Positions 26,564 through 35,782 of a DNA stretch of 54,375 nt are shown one piece after another. The stretch is from NCBI RefSeq assembly GCF_023006505.1, contig NZ_JALBGV010000039.1, positions 1 to 54,375 of the forward strand. Direction: 5' to 3'. Below the pieces are notes generated by a model. That model had not been told where the DNA came from and made no database searches. It saw nothing but the letters and a program-made list of their open reading frames with translations. The number at the start of each line of letters is the position of its first letter. The stretch's first letter is position 1. The DNA comes from Neorhizobium sp. SHOUNA12A. Its GTDB lineage: Bacteria > Pseudomonadota > Alphaproteobacteria > Rhizobiales > Rhizobiaceae. A program made the position numbers and the translations under genes.

Positions 26564-27009
26564 ATGGCAGCGGTACCGAAAGTTCGATATTTTGGGGAAA
26601 TGCAAGATCTAGCCGGGATTCGCAGCTATATCGCTGAGTATCATGAGGGATGGCCCGAAAAGATAATCGTCGTTGAAATCGTCGGAGGTCTCAACAACAA
26701 TATTGTCGCAGGATTTGTGCAGGATGCGTTTGCAACCGGCTCAATATTTTGCTGTGTGACCAGCATTACGTCCAGTTTTGCTGGCTCCCTACCTGCGGCC
26801 GCCCAGCACCATTTTGGATAGGAGCTCTGATGCGGGGCGAAGGGATGACCATTGCTCAACGTGACAATGCCATTGTATTGGCGCTCGCCTGCGCAGGCGA
26901 AGAAATCGACCAGGACGTACGCGATAATCCTTGCAACCAGAGTTTGTTTTATATCATGGGCCTCGTCAATTACATCAACCAGCCCGTCATGTTGCCCGCT
27001 TCCGTCTGA
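26564..27009 (+). pseudogene. Broken plast-like T-DNA gene
   Basis: The frame starting at 26564 (aATGGCAGCG) reads to a TAG at 26819, and the continuation is in another frame (through 27009). The joined product resembles the T-DNA B protein at 3968: KIIVVEIV against NLIILDCEL, SIFCC against SILLC and AIVLALACAGEEI against NIDVLAAACAGQKV, with matching spacing. One frameshift near 26800 explains the break. It shares a divergent promoter with the opine-dehydrogenase-like gene, as the T-DNA B gene does with its neighbour. Confidence 0.6.
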
Positions 27010-27826
27010 TGACCTGAAGGCGACATCCTTGTCCGGTAATTCAACATGCCGAAGAACCAGGGTTTTATCTTCGACGAGTATGACAACAAATTCGCCTGAC
27101 CGAATTGCGCCCCGCGACGAAAAGTTTGCGCCTTTATTGACCATTTCAACAAACCGAAAAATATTGAAACACCAAAAGCGATGGTACCCTAGTCCTGCCT
27201 GATTGCAGTTTTCAATTCCTGCCCCAGCCCCCTAGCTAGCAGATCAAATAAATGACATTTCTGCCAATTTCGTGCTTTGCCATAAAGTGAATTGCGGTGG
27301 TGATCTCAAGCCTTGCAACACATATTGCGGGAAGTATGCCGGTGTGTTGTTTGTATGTTTGTTTAGGCAGAAGTTCACTTGTTAATCATCTGATACATTT
27401 ATACTCAGCTCGGATATATCGAAACAGCGCGCCGTTGATTTGAAAACCCGCATTTTTTGCCATGGCGCATGAGGATGGTTTGGTAGGATATATACAGATG
27501 GAGTTTGTCATTATCTGATCAAGCTTGGATCGGAATGCCAGTTTGTGACTGAAATCTGAAACTTGAGAAATCATGGTATCGCATATGACATCGAACACTC
27601 TTTTTCTTATCATAAATTGACGCTAAAGTAGCCGAATGATGTATTCATGATTTTCTGACTATAGTATTTCCATAATAACGAGTGAAATACCGAGGTCGCA
27701 CCGTTACATTCAAAGACGAAAACGATCCTCGTTTTACGCTGGGGGGCCAGTGTTGAAGCTTCGACCCGCGGCTCCGATTTTAATATCGGATAGAAGAAAA
27801 GAATGGGGAAAGATGCGACTGGTCTT

Positions 27827-29005
27827 CTACCAGATCTTTCTGCCAAGCTCGAAATCGGTAAGCACTTCGCAGCCGTCTTCGGTCACGAGGCCCGTATCTC
27901 CGAAGCGAGCGCCGCCGACGCCATCGACATAGATGCCGGGCTCGATGCTGTAGACTTCTCCGGCGCGCAACATGTGGGTCGAACCTGCTTTGAGCTCGTG
28001 TCCGTCCCAGCCGGAATAGCCGAGGGCACGGCCGGTACGGTGCAGAGTGGCATTCTTAAAACCGCCGCGCTCGATGACCTCCATGGCCGCTGCCTCAACG
28101 TCGTGGCCCGTTACACCGGGGCGGATGGCAGCTATCGCGGCCTTCTGCGCCTCGTGGGCGCAATCGATGATCTTGCGCAACTCCGGCGACAACTCCTTCT
28201 TACCTGCCTTGATCGGGCGGTCGAAGCAGATCAGATGCCCGAAGACACCCGTGCTGCAACGGCAGATCTGCACAATGTCGCCGTCCTCGATGATGCGGCC
28301 GGCTCCGGCGGCATGGCATCGCGCCGTGCGCTCGGGCCCGCTTCCCGTCATGTGCAGGCCGTGGTACAGAGGCGACTGTTCTTCGTTTCCGCTCCAGATT
28401 TCGGCCGTCTTTTCAGTGCCCGCCACAAACGAAGCAAGCGTGACTTTCCATTCGGGAACGCCGGGCATGCTCGCGTCGCGGCTGGCTTTGAATGTCTCGG
28501 CGACGGCCTGACAGCTGAGCCGAATGACGGTGAGTCCCGCCTGATCCTTCACGGCCAGCAGGTGATCGCGCAACATTGGAGCAACATCCGTGACGCGCTC
28601 GGAACCCAGCTCGTCCCATACCAGCACAAGGTTCGTGCCGTTGATGCCGCTGTAATCAATACCGATTTTGTTGGCCTCCGGGGCGATCTTGGTCAGATAT
28701 TCACCGAGCGCACGCTGATGCGTTTGGCCGTCAACCCAGTGGGAGACCACCGGCGTATTGCATCGGGCCCCGATTTCCTTGACCTCGCTGCTGGGCGAGA
28801 CGAAACCGAGTAAGCCGTTCTGTGTAAGGATCAGCCAGATCGGCCGCGTAACTGGCAGCCCATGCAGGCCCGTAAAGAAGCGAAGAATGTCGGCGCCGGC
28901 CAGTGCAAGAACATCGACGCCCTTTTCATTCATCGCAGCCTTGGCGCGGTCGATGCGGGCCTCATAATCCGCCTGTGAAGGCAGGAAAGAGTTGGAAGCG
29001 GCCAT
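27827..29005 (-). CDS. M24-family (creatinase/prolidase fold) T-DNA enzyme
   Basis: A 392-aa pita-bread fold protein: N-terminal creatinase-like domain (about 12-165) and C-terminal M24 domain with GYSGWDGHEL and [20 protein letters not shown]. The usual metal-binding aspartates (DxG...SDxTR) are replaced (ICRCSTG, ICFDR), as in non-metal M24 enzymes such as creatinase and ectoine hydrolase. It starts aATGGCCGC about 120 nt behind a minus-strand TATA box. A close homologue, over half identical by eye, lies in a bacterial operon at 35783. An opine-forming role is inferred from this pairing. Confidence 0.7.
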   Translation of the reverse strand: MAASNSFLPSQADYEARIDRAKAAMNEKGVDVLALAGADILRFFTGLHGLPVTRPIWLILTQNGLLGFVSPSSEVKEIGARCNTPVVSHWVDGQTHQRALGEYLTKIAPEANKIGIDYSGINGTNLVLVWDELGSERVTDVAPMLRDHLLAVKDQAGLTVIRLSCQAVAETFKASRDASMPGVPEWKVTLASFVAGTEKTAEIWSGNEEQSPLYHGLHMTGSGPERTARCHAAGAGRIIEDGDIVQICRCSTGVFGHLICFDRPIKAGKKELSPELRKIIDCAHEAQKAAIAAIRPGVTGHDVEAAAMEVIERGGFKNATLHRTGRALGYSGWDGHELKAGSTHMLRAGEVYSIEPGIYVDGVGGARFGDTGLVTEDGCEVLTDFELGRKIW

Positions 29006-29123
29006 TGAACTCGATTGCGTTAGAGTTTTGAATTGGCGTTTAGTGCAGCGATAAACGTCTGGTCGATTTTTTGTCTGTGATGTGGTTGTTGATTTTCGCT
29101 CAGGTTTTGGTCGTATAGGCTAC

Positions 29124-29380
29124 TTTTATATTTTTTAGCTGCGAGCGTTGCGAGGCATTCGTCATTTGGACCCGTCATCCCGCCTTTCTCGCGCGCCACG
29201 CCACGTCATTCTGTTGGAACGCCAATGGTCGAAATCGTCACGCTTGCGAATAAGAGACATGCTGACGTGTAAAGCCACGTCACCCACACCGTCCTTGCCC
29301 GAAAACCTGGTTGTTCGATTTTGCTGACGTGGCAAGCAGAAGCTGCCGTCATGGGGAAATTTGGACCAGAGGAAGGATAA
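29124..29380. promoter_or_regulatory. Divergent plant-type promoter in T-DNA C (second pair)
   Basis: GCCACGTCA at 29200 and 29274, TGACGTG at 29263 and TGACGTGGC at 29325 lie between a minus-strand TATA box (aatataaaag, about 29124-29133) and a plus-strand TATA-like ggataaaat (about 29372-29380). It serves the M24-family gene and the membrane-protein gene. Confidence 0.65.
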
Positions 29381-29513
29381 AATGTCCCGGTTTCCCGCCT
29401 TTCGATGCGAAACAAATAACTCACTGCCAAACTCACTGCCAAACTCACTAAACACATTCAAACGCTTTCGAACATTCACGTCCATCAGGTGCTTCCGGAC
29501 ATCCACCTTCAAA

Positions 29514-31379
29514 ATGATTCGCGCTTCCGCCGCCGCCGCTTCCGCTGCTTCCGAGCAAGCCACCCGCCTCAAGCAGTATCTGCTGGTGAAATTCGCCTCG
29601 AGCGTGGTCGCTGTTGGCGGCGACAAGGTTCTCGCGGGCGCCGAGCTCCTGCCCGGAAATGTCGCCGGTTTCATGGAGGCGATGGGTATTCCCGCGGATG
29701 ATGCCGGCAGAAACGATCTGCTCGACCTCGCCAAGGTCACCGCCAGCGAAGCCTCGGGAGACAGTGTCCAAACCATGCAGGCCTATGCTGGTTATGACGG
29801 CGTCACGGCGAATGGTCTAGCCGCCTGTCACAAGCTGAAGGACCTGTGCGAGAATGGGCTCCCTTCTTTGTCGGAGCGCCAGCGTAAGCTGCTCATGAAA
29901 AAACAGCGCCGCGTCTTGACCAGGATTGGACGTCTCCTGCACAAAGACCCTGCCGCCATGAAACTCGTCCAGACCCTTGCTGGCATGGGTTTCTTTACTG
30001 GGGCCGCATGGCTTCAGTGGGGGGCACAGGAAAAGGCCTGGAAGATCGGAAGCTGGTCTGCCTTGTGCATCGGCGCCATCAGGCTTCTGGGAAACCTCAT
30101 GTATAACGAAGCCGGGGCAATCCACCAGGGATGGAAGATTCAGTATACCCATTGTGGCATGGCTGTCGTCTCCTATGCCATGGAAATCCTCACGCTAGCT
30201 GGCGTGGAGATCGTTGCGGACAAGACGACCATGGTCGTTTCGACCATGGCCAATCTGGTCCCAATCCTCGGCTACTATATGAGGAACATGCAGAACACTT
30301 TCGAAGAGCGTGCCTATAAGTTTGAGCGCTCGCGAAGCAATGGCCCTAGCGAGGCGGATGCTGCTATTCTGAAGTCGATAATCGATAGCCTGCAGGCTTT
30401 CTCTACGAAATCTGCAGATACGCTTGCAGTGGGTTCAACCAACCGGCCCGGCAATAGAGCAGCTGCTACCGCCAAGGAAGCCGAGATCGAGGTTGACACC
30501 CTAGCCGACCTGCTGCTTCTTGAAATCGATCCGAACTCCGGCACCTGGACGGAATTCTTCAAGATGTTGCTGCGGGAGGCGATCGCGAAGGCACCGAGCC
30601 TTATCTTTGCCTTAGCAACGGGCGCCATTCTGGTCGCCGCTGCTGTCGGAAACGTCAAAGCTCTCTCCGACAACGTTGCTATTCTGATGACGATCGTCAT
30701 CGAGATTGGGCTCGGTGTCAAGAACCCTAAACTCACGGCCGAGCAGATGCAGTATCGCCTCCTCGTGTTGATCCTCAGCCGTTTCGGCTCGGTGTTCTTC
30801 TTTGCCGCCCGCATGATCCACGAAGTTCGCGCCACCGGGCGCCGCGACATCTACGACAGGGAGCCGGGGTTCGCGGCTGTCATGGCTCACTGCAATGCCG
30901 TATTCGTCTGCGTGCTGGGCCTTGCCGTGGCTCCAAGCATTATCTTCGTCCAACGTCTCATCGCGACGGCGGCCAAGCGAATGATCCGCTGCTGCGTTCC
31001 TATCGGGGGCGATGAAGACCCGACCGCTTCCAGCCCGGGAGATGAGCTCGACGAGACTGGCCGTGTCGCAGCTGACGTCCGCCACGTTTCTGCGCCACTC
31101 ATTTCCTTTCCGCCACTCGATGAAACCGACGAGGGCGATGAAGGCCTGTGCGGAGACGAGAAGGACGCGTTTTCGCTGCCCGGCCTCATCTGGGTCGATG
31201 CTGATGACGCGGATGATCCCGAGGCGGGCGCAATGCTGGATGAGTTATCAAAGACCCATGTGTTCCCTGCCTTGGAGGAGTTTGCCTCCAAATTCGAGGA
31301 CGACGGCGCTATTCCGGTGTCGTTTTTGGAGCAGATACGGGAGCTTGCTGCTCTCACCGGGTCCAATCAGATTGATTGA
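29514..31379 (+). CDS. Unrecognised multi-pass membrane protein, T-DNA C
   Basis: A 621-aa product from ATG 29514. The frame is open to 29361, but that stretch is a C/A-rich repeat leader (three actcactgccaa-like units) behind a TATA-like site, so the later ATG is preferred. Hydrophobic segments lie at about residues 135-215, 225-245, 370-430 and 480-510. The C-terminus (about 515-621) is strongly acidic. I do not recognise a family. It pairs with the M24-family gene across one promoter; opine export is a possible role only by analogy. Confidence 0.65.
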   Translation: MIRASAAAASAASEQATRLKQYLLVKFASSVVAVGGDKVLAGAELLPGNVAGFMEAMGIPADDAGRNDLLDLAKVTASEASGDSVQTMQAYAGYDGVTANGLAACHKLKDLCENGLPSLSERQRKLLMKKQRRVLTRIGRLLHKDPAAMKLVQTLAGMGFFTGAAWLQWGAQEKAWKIGSWSALCIGAIRLLGNLMYNEAGAIHQGWKIQYTHCGMAVVSYAMEILTLAGVEIVADKTTMVVSTMANLVPILGYYMRNMQNTFEERAYKFERSRSNGPSEADAAILKSIIDSLQAFSTKSADTLAVGSTNRPGNRAAATAKEAEIEVDTLADLLLLEIDPNSGTWTEFFKMLLREAIAKAPSLIFALATGAILVAAAVGNVKALSDNVAILMTIVIEIGLGVKNPKLTAEQMQYRLLVLILSRFGSVFFFAARMIHEVRATGRRDIYDREPGFAAVMAHCNAVFVCVLGLAVAPSIIFVQRLIATAAKRMIRCCVPIGGDEDPTASSPGDELDETGRVAADVRHVSAPLISFPPLDETDEGDEGLCGDEKDAFSLPGLIWVDADDADDPEAGAMLDELSKTHVFPALEEFASKFEDDGAIPVSFLEQIRELAALTGSNQID

Positions 31380-31841
31380 ATTGGCTTGGCGTTTGCCAGG
31401 GTCACAGCTGGTACACGCAATCAAATGCGGGTCAACAGGAGGGTTGCGTCAGGATTTCATTTGAGGATGGATTTTGCACATTGAAAACAACAAAAGCCCA
31501 AAAAAATCTGAGGTATTCATGATGTTTTTGTCGCTCGTTAGTACATTGCCGCAAAGGGCCAGTAAGCAGAATGAATATGATATGTCTGCCAATTTCTTGC
31601 GTGTACCGTTCGGATAAGTGATGTCAGGGAATTCGTGAGGCTATTAAAGCGAAGTCGGTCTCTTCCGGCCCATGTTTTGCATGTATTCCTGAACGAGGAA
31701 CTGGCTGGCTTTCCCTCACGCCGTTCGATGCTAACGCGGTATTGGCGCGATGATGCGGCCGAAGTCGTGTTGGAGCACCAGCTGACGGCTTTGCAGCACC
31801 TCATCCCCAAACCGGGTGGCTGAGCGAGTGGATACGCTAGC

Positions 31842-31930
31842 GCCACGTCATCGATGACGTGGCAGCCCCAGCCGCCATTGGTTACGTTGCAGAGGCGACG
31901 CGGCCTCGAGGCAAGCGACGGGTATAAATT
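31842..31930 (+). promoter_or_regulatory. Plant-type promoter with 22-bp palindrome
   Basis: GCCACGTCA (31842-31850) and TGACGTGGC (31855-31863) joined by TCGA form a perfect 22-bp palindrome, followed by a TATA box (gggtataaatta, about 31920-31931) and a pyrimidine-rich leader to ATG 32069. This is the only T-DNA C promoter without a recognisable divergent partner; 31380-31841 holds no gene I can support. Confidence 0.7.
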
Positions 31931-32068
31931 ATCCCCTCCCTCCCTCATCCTCAATCTCTTCTTCAGGCCCAATTCACAAACTTTTCCGTATCCAAAACAC
32001 AAAGCCCTGATCTGCACCAAATCCAAAACACAAGACCCTCTTCTGCACCATATCCCAGGTCATCGAAG

Positions 32069-33922
32069 ATGGCTCCCTCCTGGGATATCTACCGCGAGGA
32101 CTATTTTGGTGCCGCGCGGGCGGCTCTTCCCACGAACCTCAAGAGCTTTTTCTCTCTGCGCCATGGACAGACGGAGTTGAATGCCCGGGGATTGGCGCAG
32201 GGCCACACGGATGTCTCGCTCGATGGCACGGGAAGGGAGCAGGCCCTTGCGGCTCGCCCCGTTGTCGAGGGCCTGCAGATTGCCGGCATCGTCGTTTCTC
32301 CATTCCTGCGCGCTAAGGAGACGGCGGACATCGTCAACGAACGAAAGCGACTCAACATCATCGTCGAAGACGGCTTCAAGGAGCGCGACTACGGGATCTA
32401 CGGAGGAAGAAAGCCGCCTGCCGACTTGTATACCAAGGACCTCCCCACCACCCAGGAAAGGGAGAATTTCTCCTTTCAAATTGCCAACGCGATGCATCAC
32501 TTCACGAAGGAGAACATGCTTCTTTGCGCGCACGGAGATATCAACCGCCTGCTCATCGGCCTTTTTGAAACCAACGTCACCCATCGGGAGGATTTCGGCA
32601 ATGCTCAGCTTCTGTACTTCAAGAAAACCATTGCCGGCTGGAAGGTCATCAATCTTTCCGCCCAGCGCATTGCGTCGATCAAGCCTCTCGAAGTCATCGA
32701 CAGCGCGGGCCGCCCCATCGTCCAGGTCACGATTACGACGGAGAGAGGAGCGAAGGCCACCGAGGCCGCGCCCACCGGTACGACTGTCGGCGCCTACGAG
32801 CCTTCCGTCCTCCGGGATGGTGACCCAGCGAGATATAACGGGCTCGGCGTTCGCAAGGCTGTCCAAAATATCGAGACCATACTCACGTCGGCCCTGATGG
32901 GAATGAACGTCTTTGACCAGGCCGGCATCGACCAGACAATGCTCGATCTCGATGGAACTTCCGACTTGAGCAAGCTCGGAGGTAACGCGATCGGCTCGAT
33001 CTCGGCCGCCGTCTATCGTTGCGCGGCGGCAAGCATGGAGATGGATCTTTATGAATTCGCCGCAGGCGGTCGTCCCGTTTCCTTGCCCATCCCCATTTTC
33101 AACATCGTCAACGGAGTACGCGGTGGCGGCCGCGATGATCTGATCTACGAACACATCATCGTGCCTCACGGCGCCTCCAACTACGCCCATGCCGTGCAGA
33201 TGGGCGTGGATATCCATCGGCAACTCGGAAAGGTCATTGAGCTTCATCTGGGGAAAAAGCCGTCGGTGGGCGCTTCTGGAGGATACAGCGCGCCTTCGCC
33301 TGACCCGCACGTGGTTTTCGGCCTCATGCAAGAGGCTGTCGATAAACTCGGGTGCACGGATCAGGTTGCATTCGCCTTCGACTGCGCTGCCAGCGATGTC
33401 TTCAAGGACGGCGCTTATCCATGGAACGGCAAGCGTCTTTCTGCCGCGGAATTGATCCCTTATTACAAAGGGCTCGCGGATAAGTTCCCCTTCGTCTTCA
33501 TGGAAGACCTGTTTGACGAGAACGATTTCGACAGTTTTGCCATGGCTCGCAGGGAGATCCCCAATACCGTCATTATCGGCGACGATCTCACTGTCACGAA
33601 CATCGGGCGCATGGAAGAGGCTTTCCAGCGCAATGCTATTGGCGGCTTCCTGTTCAAGCCCGGTCAAGCCGGTACCGTCACCGGCGCCATGAAAGCTCTG
33701 GCTTTCGCCGCCGAAAAGCGATGGATGGTTGCCGCCTCGGCTCGTGGCGGGGGACCAACCACCGATATCGTCAGAGACATCTCGCTTGGAACCGGTAAGG
33801 TTCAATTTTACAAGGCGGGGGCGCCTCTGAACGGTGGCCACCGCACCGTCGCTTTGTGCGAGGGAATTGAAGCTCAGGCTAAGTGGGAAGTCCCTCTCGC
33901 AGACGTTAGCGCGTACATCTGA
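32069..33922 (+). CDS. Phosphoglycerate mutase-enolase fusion, T-DNA encoded
   Basis: A 617-aa two-domain protein. Residues 25-200 are a histidine-phosphatase (phosphoglycerate mutase) domain with RHG at 31-33 and a second HG at 155-156. Residues 201-617 align with enolase from start to end. Mg ligand regions (FAFDCAAS, FMEDLFDE, IGDDLTVT) and both lysine regions (FLFKPGQAG, VQFYKAG) are kept. The enolase histidine loops (NGGxH, SHRSGE) and the DEGG glutamate are changed (NGVRGGG, ASARGGG, ASGG). The mutase half may be active; the enolase half probably catalyses different chemistry. ATG 32069 has a plant context (gaagATGGCT). Confidence 0.85.
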   Translation: MAPSWDIYREDYFGAARAALPTNLKSFFSLRHGQTELNARGLAQGHTDVSLDGTGREQALAARPVVEGLQIAGIVVSPFLRAKETADIVNERKRLNIIVEDGFKERDYGIYGGRKPPADLYTKDLPTTQERENFSFQIANAMHHFTKENMLLCAHGDINRLLIGLFETNVTHREDFGNAQLLYFKKTIAGWKVINLSAQRIASIKPLEVIDSAGRPIVQVTITTERGAKATEAAPTGTTVGAYEPSVLRDGDPARYNGLGVRKAVQNIETILTSALMGMNVFDQAGIDQTMLDLDGTSDLSKLGGNAIGSISAAVYRCAAASMEMDLYEFAAGGRPVSLPIPIFNIVNGVRGGGRDDLIYEHIIVPHGASNYAHAVQMGVDIHRQLGKVIELHLGKKPSVGASGGYSAPSPDPHVVFGLMQEAVDKLGCTDQVAFAFDCAASDVFKDGAYPWNGKRLSAAELIPYYKGLADKFPFVFMEDLFDENDFDSFAMARREIPNTVIIGDDLTVTNIGRMEEAFQRNAIGGFLFKPGQAGTVTGAMKALAFAAEKRWMVAASARGGGPTTDIVRDISLGTGKVQFYKAGAPLNGGHRTVALCEGIEAQAKWEVPLADVSAYI

Positions 33923-34186
33923 AATTTCCGCCCATTGCTTTAAAGAGCTTTGAGGTTTTCCTTCGGTTTTGTTTCATTGACAAAAAGATCCGACCTTCAA
34001 CAGGAGGATGAAAAAATGGAGATAGCCGCACCTTCAACAGGAAAGGCAGTCAATATTAGTGGTCATTAGCAATCATCAACGCAATTAGTTTATTTGCACA
34101 ATGAGTTTTAATCCATCCATGAATTTTGTGAGGTGACATGACTAAATTTCCAGGATCACGACCTTCGAAATGCGGCTTATAGCTTT

Positions 34187-34211
34187 TTGCAGGATATATA
34201 GGCATGTGGAA
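34187..34211 (+). repeat. T-DNA right border (C)
   Basis: Begins TTGCAGGATATATAGGCATG, sharing the TTGC start and ATGTG end of the other right borders. An overdrive-like T/G-rich stretch follows at 34232-34257. Region 33923-34186 inside it holds no gene. Confidence 0.85.
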
Positions 34212-34231
34212 TTCATTTGTTTGCTGATCCC

Positions 34232-34257
34232 TAAATTTGTATGTTTGTGGGTTTGTG
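34232..34257 (+). promoter_or_regulatory. Overdrive-like sequence at right border C
   Basis: The stretch contains taaatttgtatgtttgtggg followed by tttgtg, close to the octopine overdrive core (tgtatgtttgtttg). It starts 20 bp outside the right border, the expected position. Overdrive is bound by VirC proteins and raises T-DNA transfer; both virC genes are in this window. Confidence 0.6.
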
Positions 34258-34291
34258 CGAGATCGAGGCGCTGGCACCGCCTGCTCTGAAG

Positions 34292-34324
34292 GCAATCGGT
34301 TGAATCGCCGATACAACCGATTGC
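34292..34324. promoter_or_regulatory. Paired operators upstream of the LacI-type gene
   Basis: A perfect 11-bp inverted repeat, GCAATCGGTTG (34292-34302) and CAACCGATTGC (34314-34324), with an 11-bp spacer. Each arm is itself near the palindrome CAATCGATTG, which recurs at 35737-35746. CG-centred palindromes of this kind are typical LacI-family operators, so autoregulation is likely. Confidence 0.55.
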
Positions 34325-34443
34325 ATTGTTGGCAAATGGCGTGAATGCCGGCTTGATGATCGATAGCAAGCATTGTAGGTAATTTATTCAACTGGTACTT
34401 AAAAGCCCCCGCCATCAGTTGGTGCCAGGGTCTTGAGACGCGC

Positions 34444-35514
34444 TTGTTTTGGATGACCATGCCGCCTTCATCGATGGACGATAATGCCGAACTGCCTGTC
34501 TCTGGACGACGCCCGACGATGGCTGAGATCGCGCGCCTCGCTGGCGTCGATACCTCGACAGTCAGCCGAGCCTTGGCAGGAAGTCCGCGCGTCACCAAAG
34601 AGACAAGGGCCCTGATCGACAAGATCGTCCACGAGACGGGATACGTTGTGAATGAGACCGCTCGGCATCTGCGGGGTGGTCGCGCAAACCAGATACTGGT
34701 GATTGTGTCCGATATCGCCGCACCGTTTTACTCGGATGTCGTTCAGGGTATCGTTGAAACTCTGGCCGAGCGTGGCATAAACGTTCTGCTGGGGGTTACA
34801 CTGCGACAAGCGAAAAGGGAAGCCCAACTCGCAAAGCAATTGTTGACGGGGGTGGTCGACGGCATCATCACCGTTACGGGCAGCATTCCCAAGCCAGTCC
34901 TTAGCATGCCGGGCTTCGAACGGAAGGTGCTGGCGATATCCCGGGCCGTCCCCCACGAAGGGGTAACCTGCGTAACGATCGACAATTGCGCTGCAACGAG
35001 GCAGGTCATGCAGCACCTTCATCAGAGGGGGCACCGGCGAATTGTCTATATCGGCGGACCAAACTACTCCGAGACTTACCGTGATCGAAGGGGCGCCTAT
35101 GCCGATTTCATGCGGGAAAACGGCCTTGCGGAGCTCGCCAGGATGCGCGCAACCGACTCGTTCAACGATGACGCGGATTCCGGCTTCCACATCATGAAAT
35201 CCATACTCAACGAGGGTGATCGACCTACAGCAGTTTTCTGCGCCACCGACGAACTGGCGATCGGAGCGATGGCCGCAGCTCGGCAAGCCGATCAGATCAT
35301 CCCGCGAGACATATCATTCTTCGGTTTCGATGATCTGAAACTGACGCCGCTCATGTCTCCGCCATTGTCAACGGTATCGGTCCCCCGTTTCGAAATGGGT
35401 CGTAGAGGCGCGGAAGCGCTGTTCCGGCAGGTCTACAAGGACGCACCCTCATCCAGCAAGGTCGTGCTCGACCACCGGCTGATACTGCGAGATAGCGTCG
35501 CGACGATCGTTTGA
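34444..35514 (+). CDS. LacI-family regulator
   Basis: A 356-aa product with an N-terminal helix-turn-helix (TMAEIARLAGVDTSTVSRAL, about 25-44), hinge and periplasmic-binding-like sensor domain (about 80-350) with IDNCAATRQVMQHL and FFGFDD. In-frame ATGs at 34453, 34459 and 34474 are alternative starts. It lies upstream of the M24/ABC operon outside T-DNA C and likely senses the opine or a breakdown product. Operator-like sites lie before it and before the next gene. Confidence 0.85.
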   Translation: MFWMTMPPSSMDDNAELPVSGRRPTMAEIARLAGVDTSTVSRALAGSPRVTKETRALIDKIVHETGYVVNETARHLRGGRANQILVIVSDIAAPFYSDVVQGIVETLAERGINVLLGVTLRQAKREAQLAKQLLTGVVDGIITVTGSIPKPVLSMPGFERKVLAISRAVPHEGVTCVTIDNCAATRQVMQHLHQRGHRRIVYIGGPNYSETYRDRRGAYADFMRENGLAELARMRATDSFNDDADSGFHIMKSILNEGDRPTAVFCATDELAIGAMAAARQADQIIPRDISFFGFDDLKLTPLMSPPLSTVSVPRFEMGRRGAEALFRQVYKDAPSSSKVVLDHRLILRDSVATIV

Positions 35515-35736
35515 GGCGTTCGACAATGCAAACCGTTGGCCCGGCGCTGGTCGGGAGCGTTTCCCCCGGATCGACCCGATAGACGGATGGGCGGGAATGG
35601 TCGCGTTGCGTGAGCAGGCGATCAAAATCAAGATGAATCCACTGGATGTCGAAGACCCGTATCCGGGTCAAAACGAGCATATTCTTGGCTTCGACGCAGA
35701 TAAATTGCGACGCGCGGCGAATAAATCTTTACGATC

Positions 35737-35746
35737 CAATCGATTG
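35737..35746. promoter_or_regulatory. LacI-type operator before the M24 operon
   Basis: CAATCGATTG is a perfect 10-bp palindrome 37 bp upstream of the M24-family start (35783). It matches both arms of the repeat upstream of the LacI gene with at most one change each. Confidence 0.5.
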
Positions 35747-35782
35747 CATCGGCAATACAAACAATGGGCAACTGAAAATGAC

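Larger units (their letters stand above)
24683..34211. mobile_element. T-DNA C (9.5 kb)
   Basis: Bounded by left border 24683-24707 and right border 34187-34211, both in + orientation. It holds five genes with plant-type promoters: opine-dehydrogenase-like, broken plast-like, M24-family, membrane protein and phosphoglycerate mutase-enolase fusion. Gene-free stretches are 27010-27826 and 31380-31841, where I see no supported gene. Confidence 0.85.

Noticed and set aside
26641..27144. 167-codon minus-strand frame over the broken plast-like gene
   Set aside because: The plus strand shows clear homology to the T-DNA B gene and has the promoter; the minus frame has neither.
31538..32026. 162-codon minus-strand frame upstream of the fusion gene, as a possible divergent partner
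   Set aside because: It starts inside the leader of the fusion gene and its composition (many Cys/Ser/Arg) is not protein-like; no TATA box in the right place.
32060..33841. 593-codon open frame antisense to the mutase-enolase gene
   Set aside because: It mirrors the codon pattern of the sense gene, which aligns with two known families; no promoter or family match on the antisense strand.
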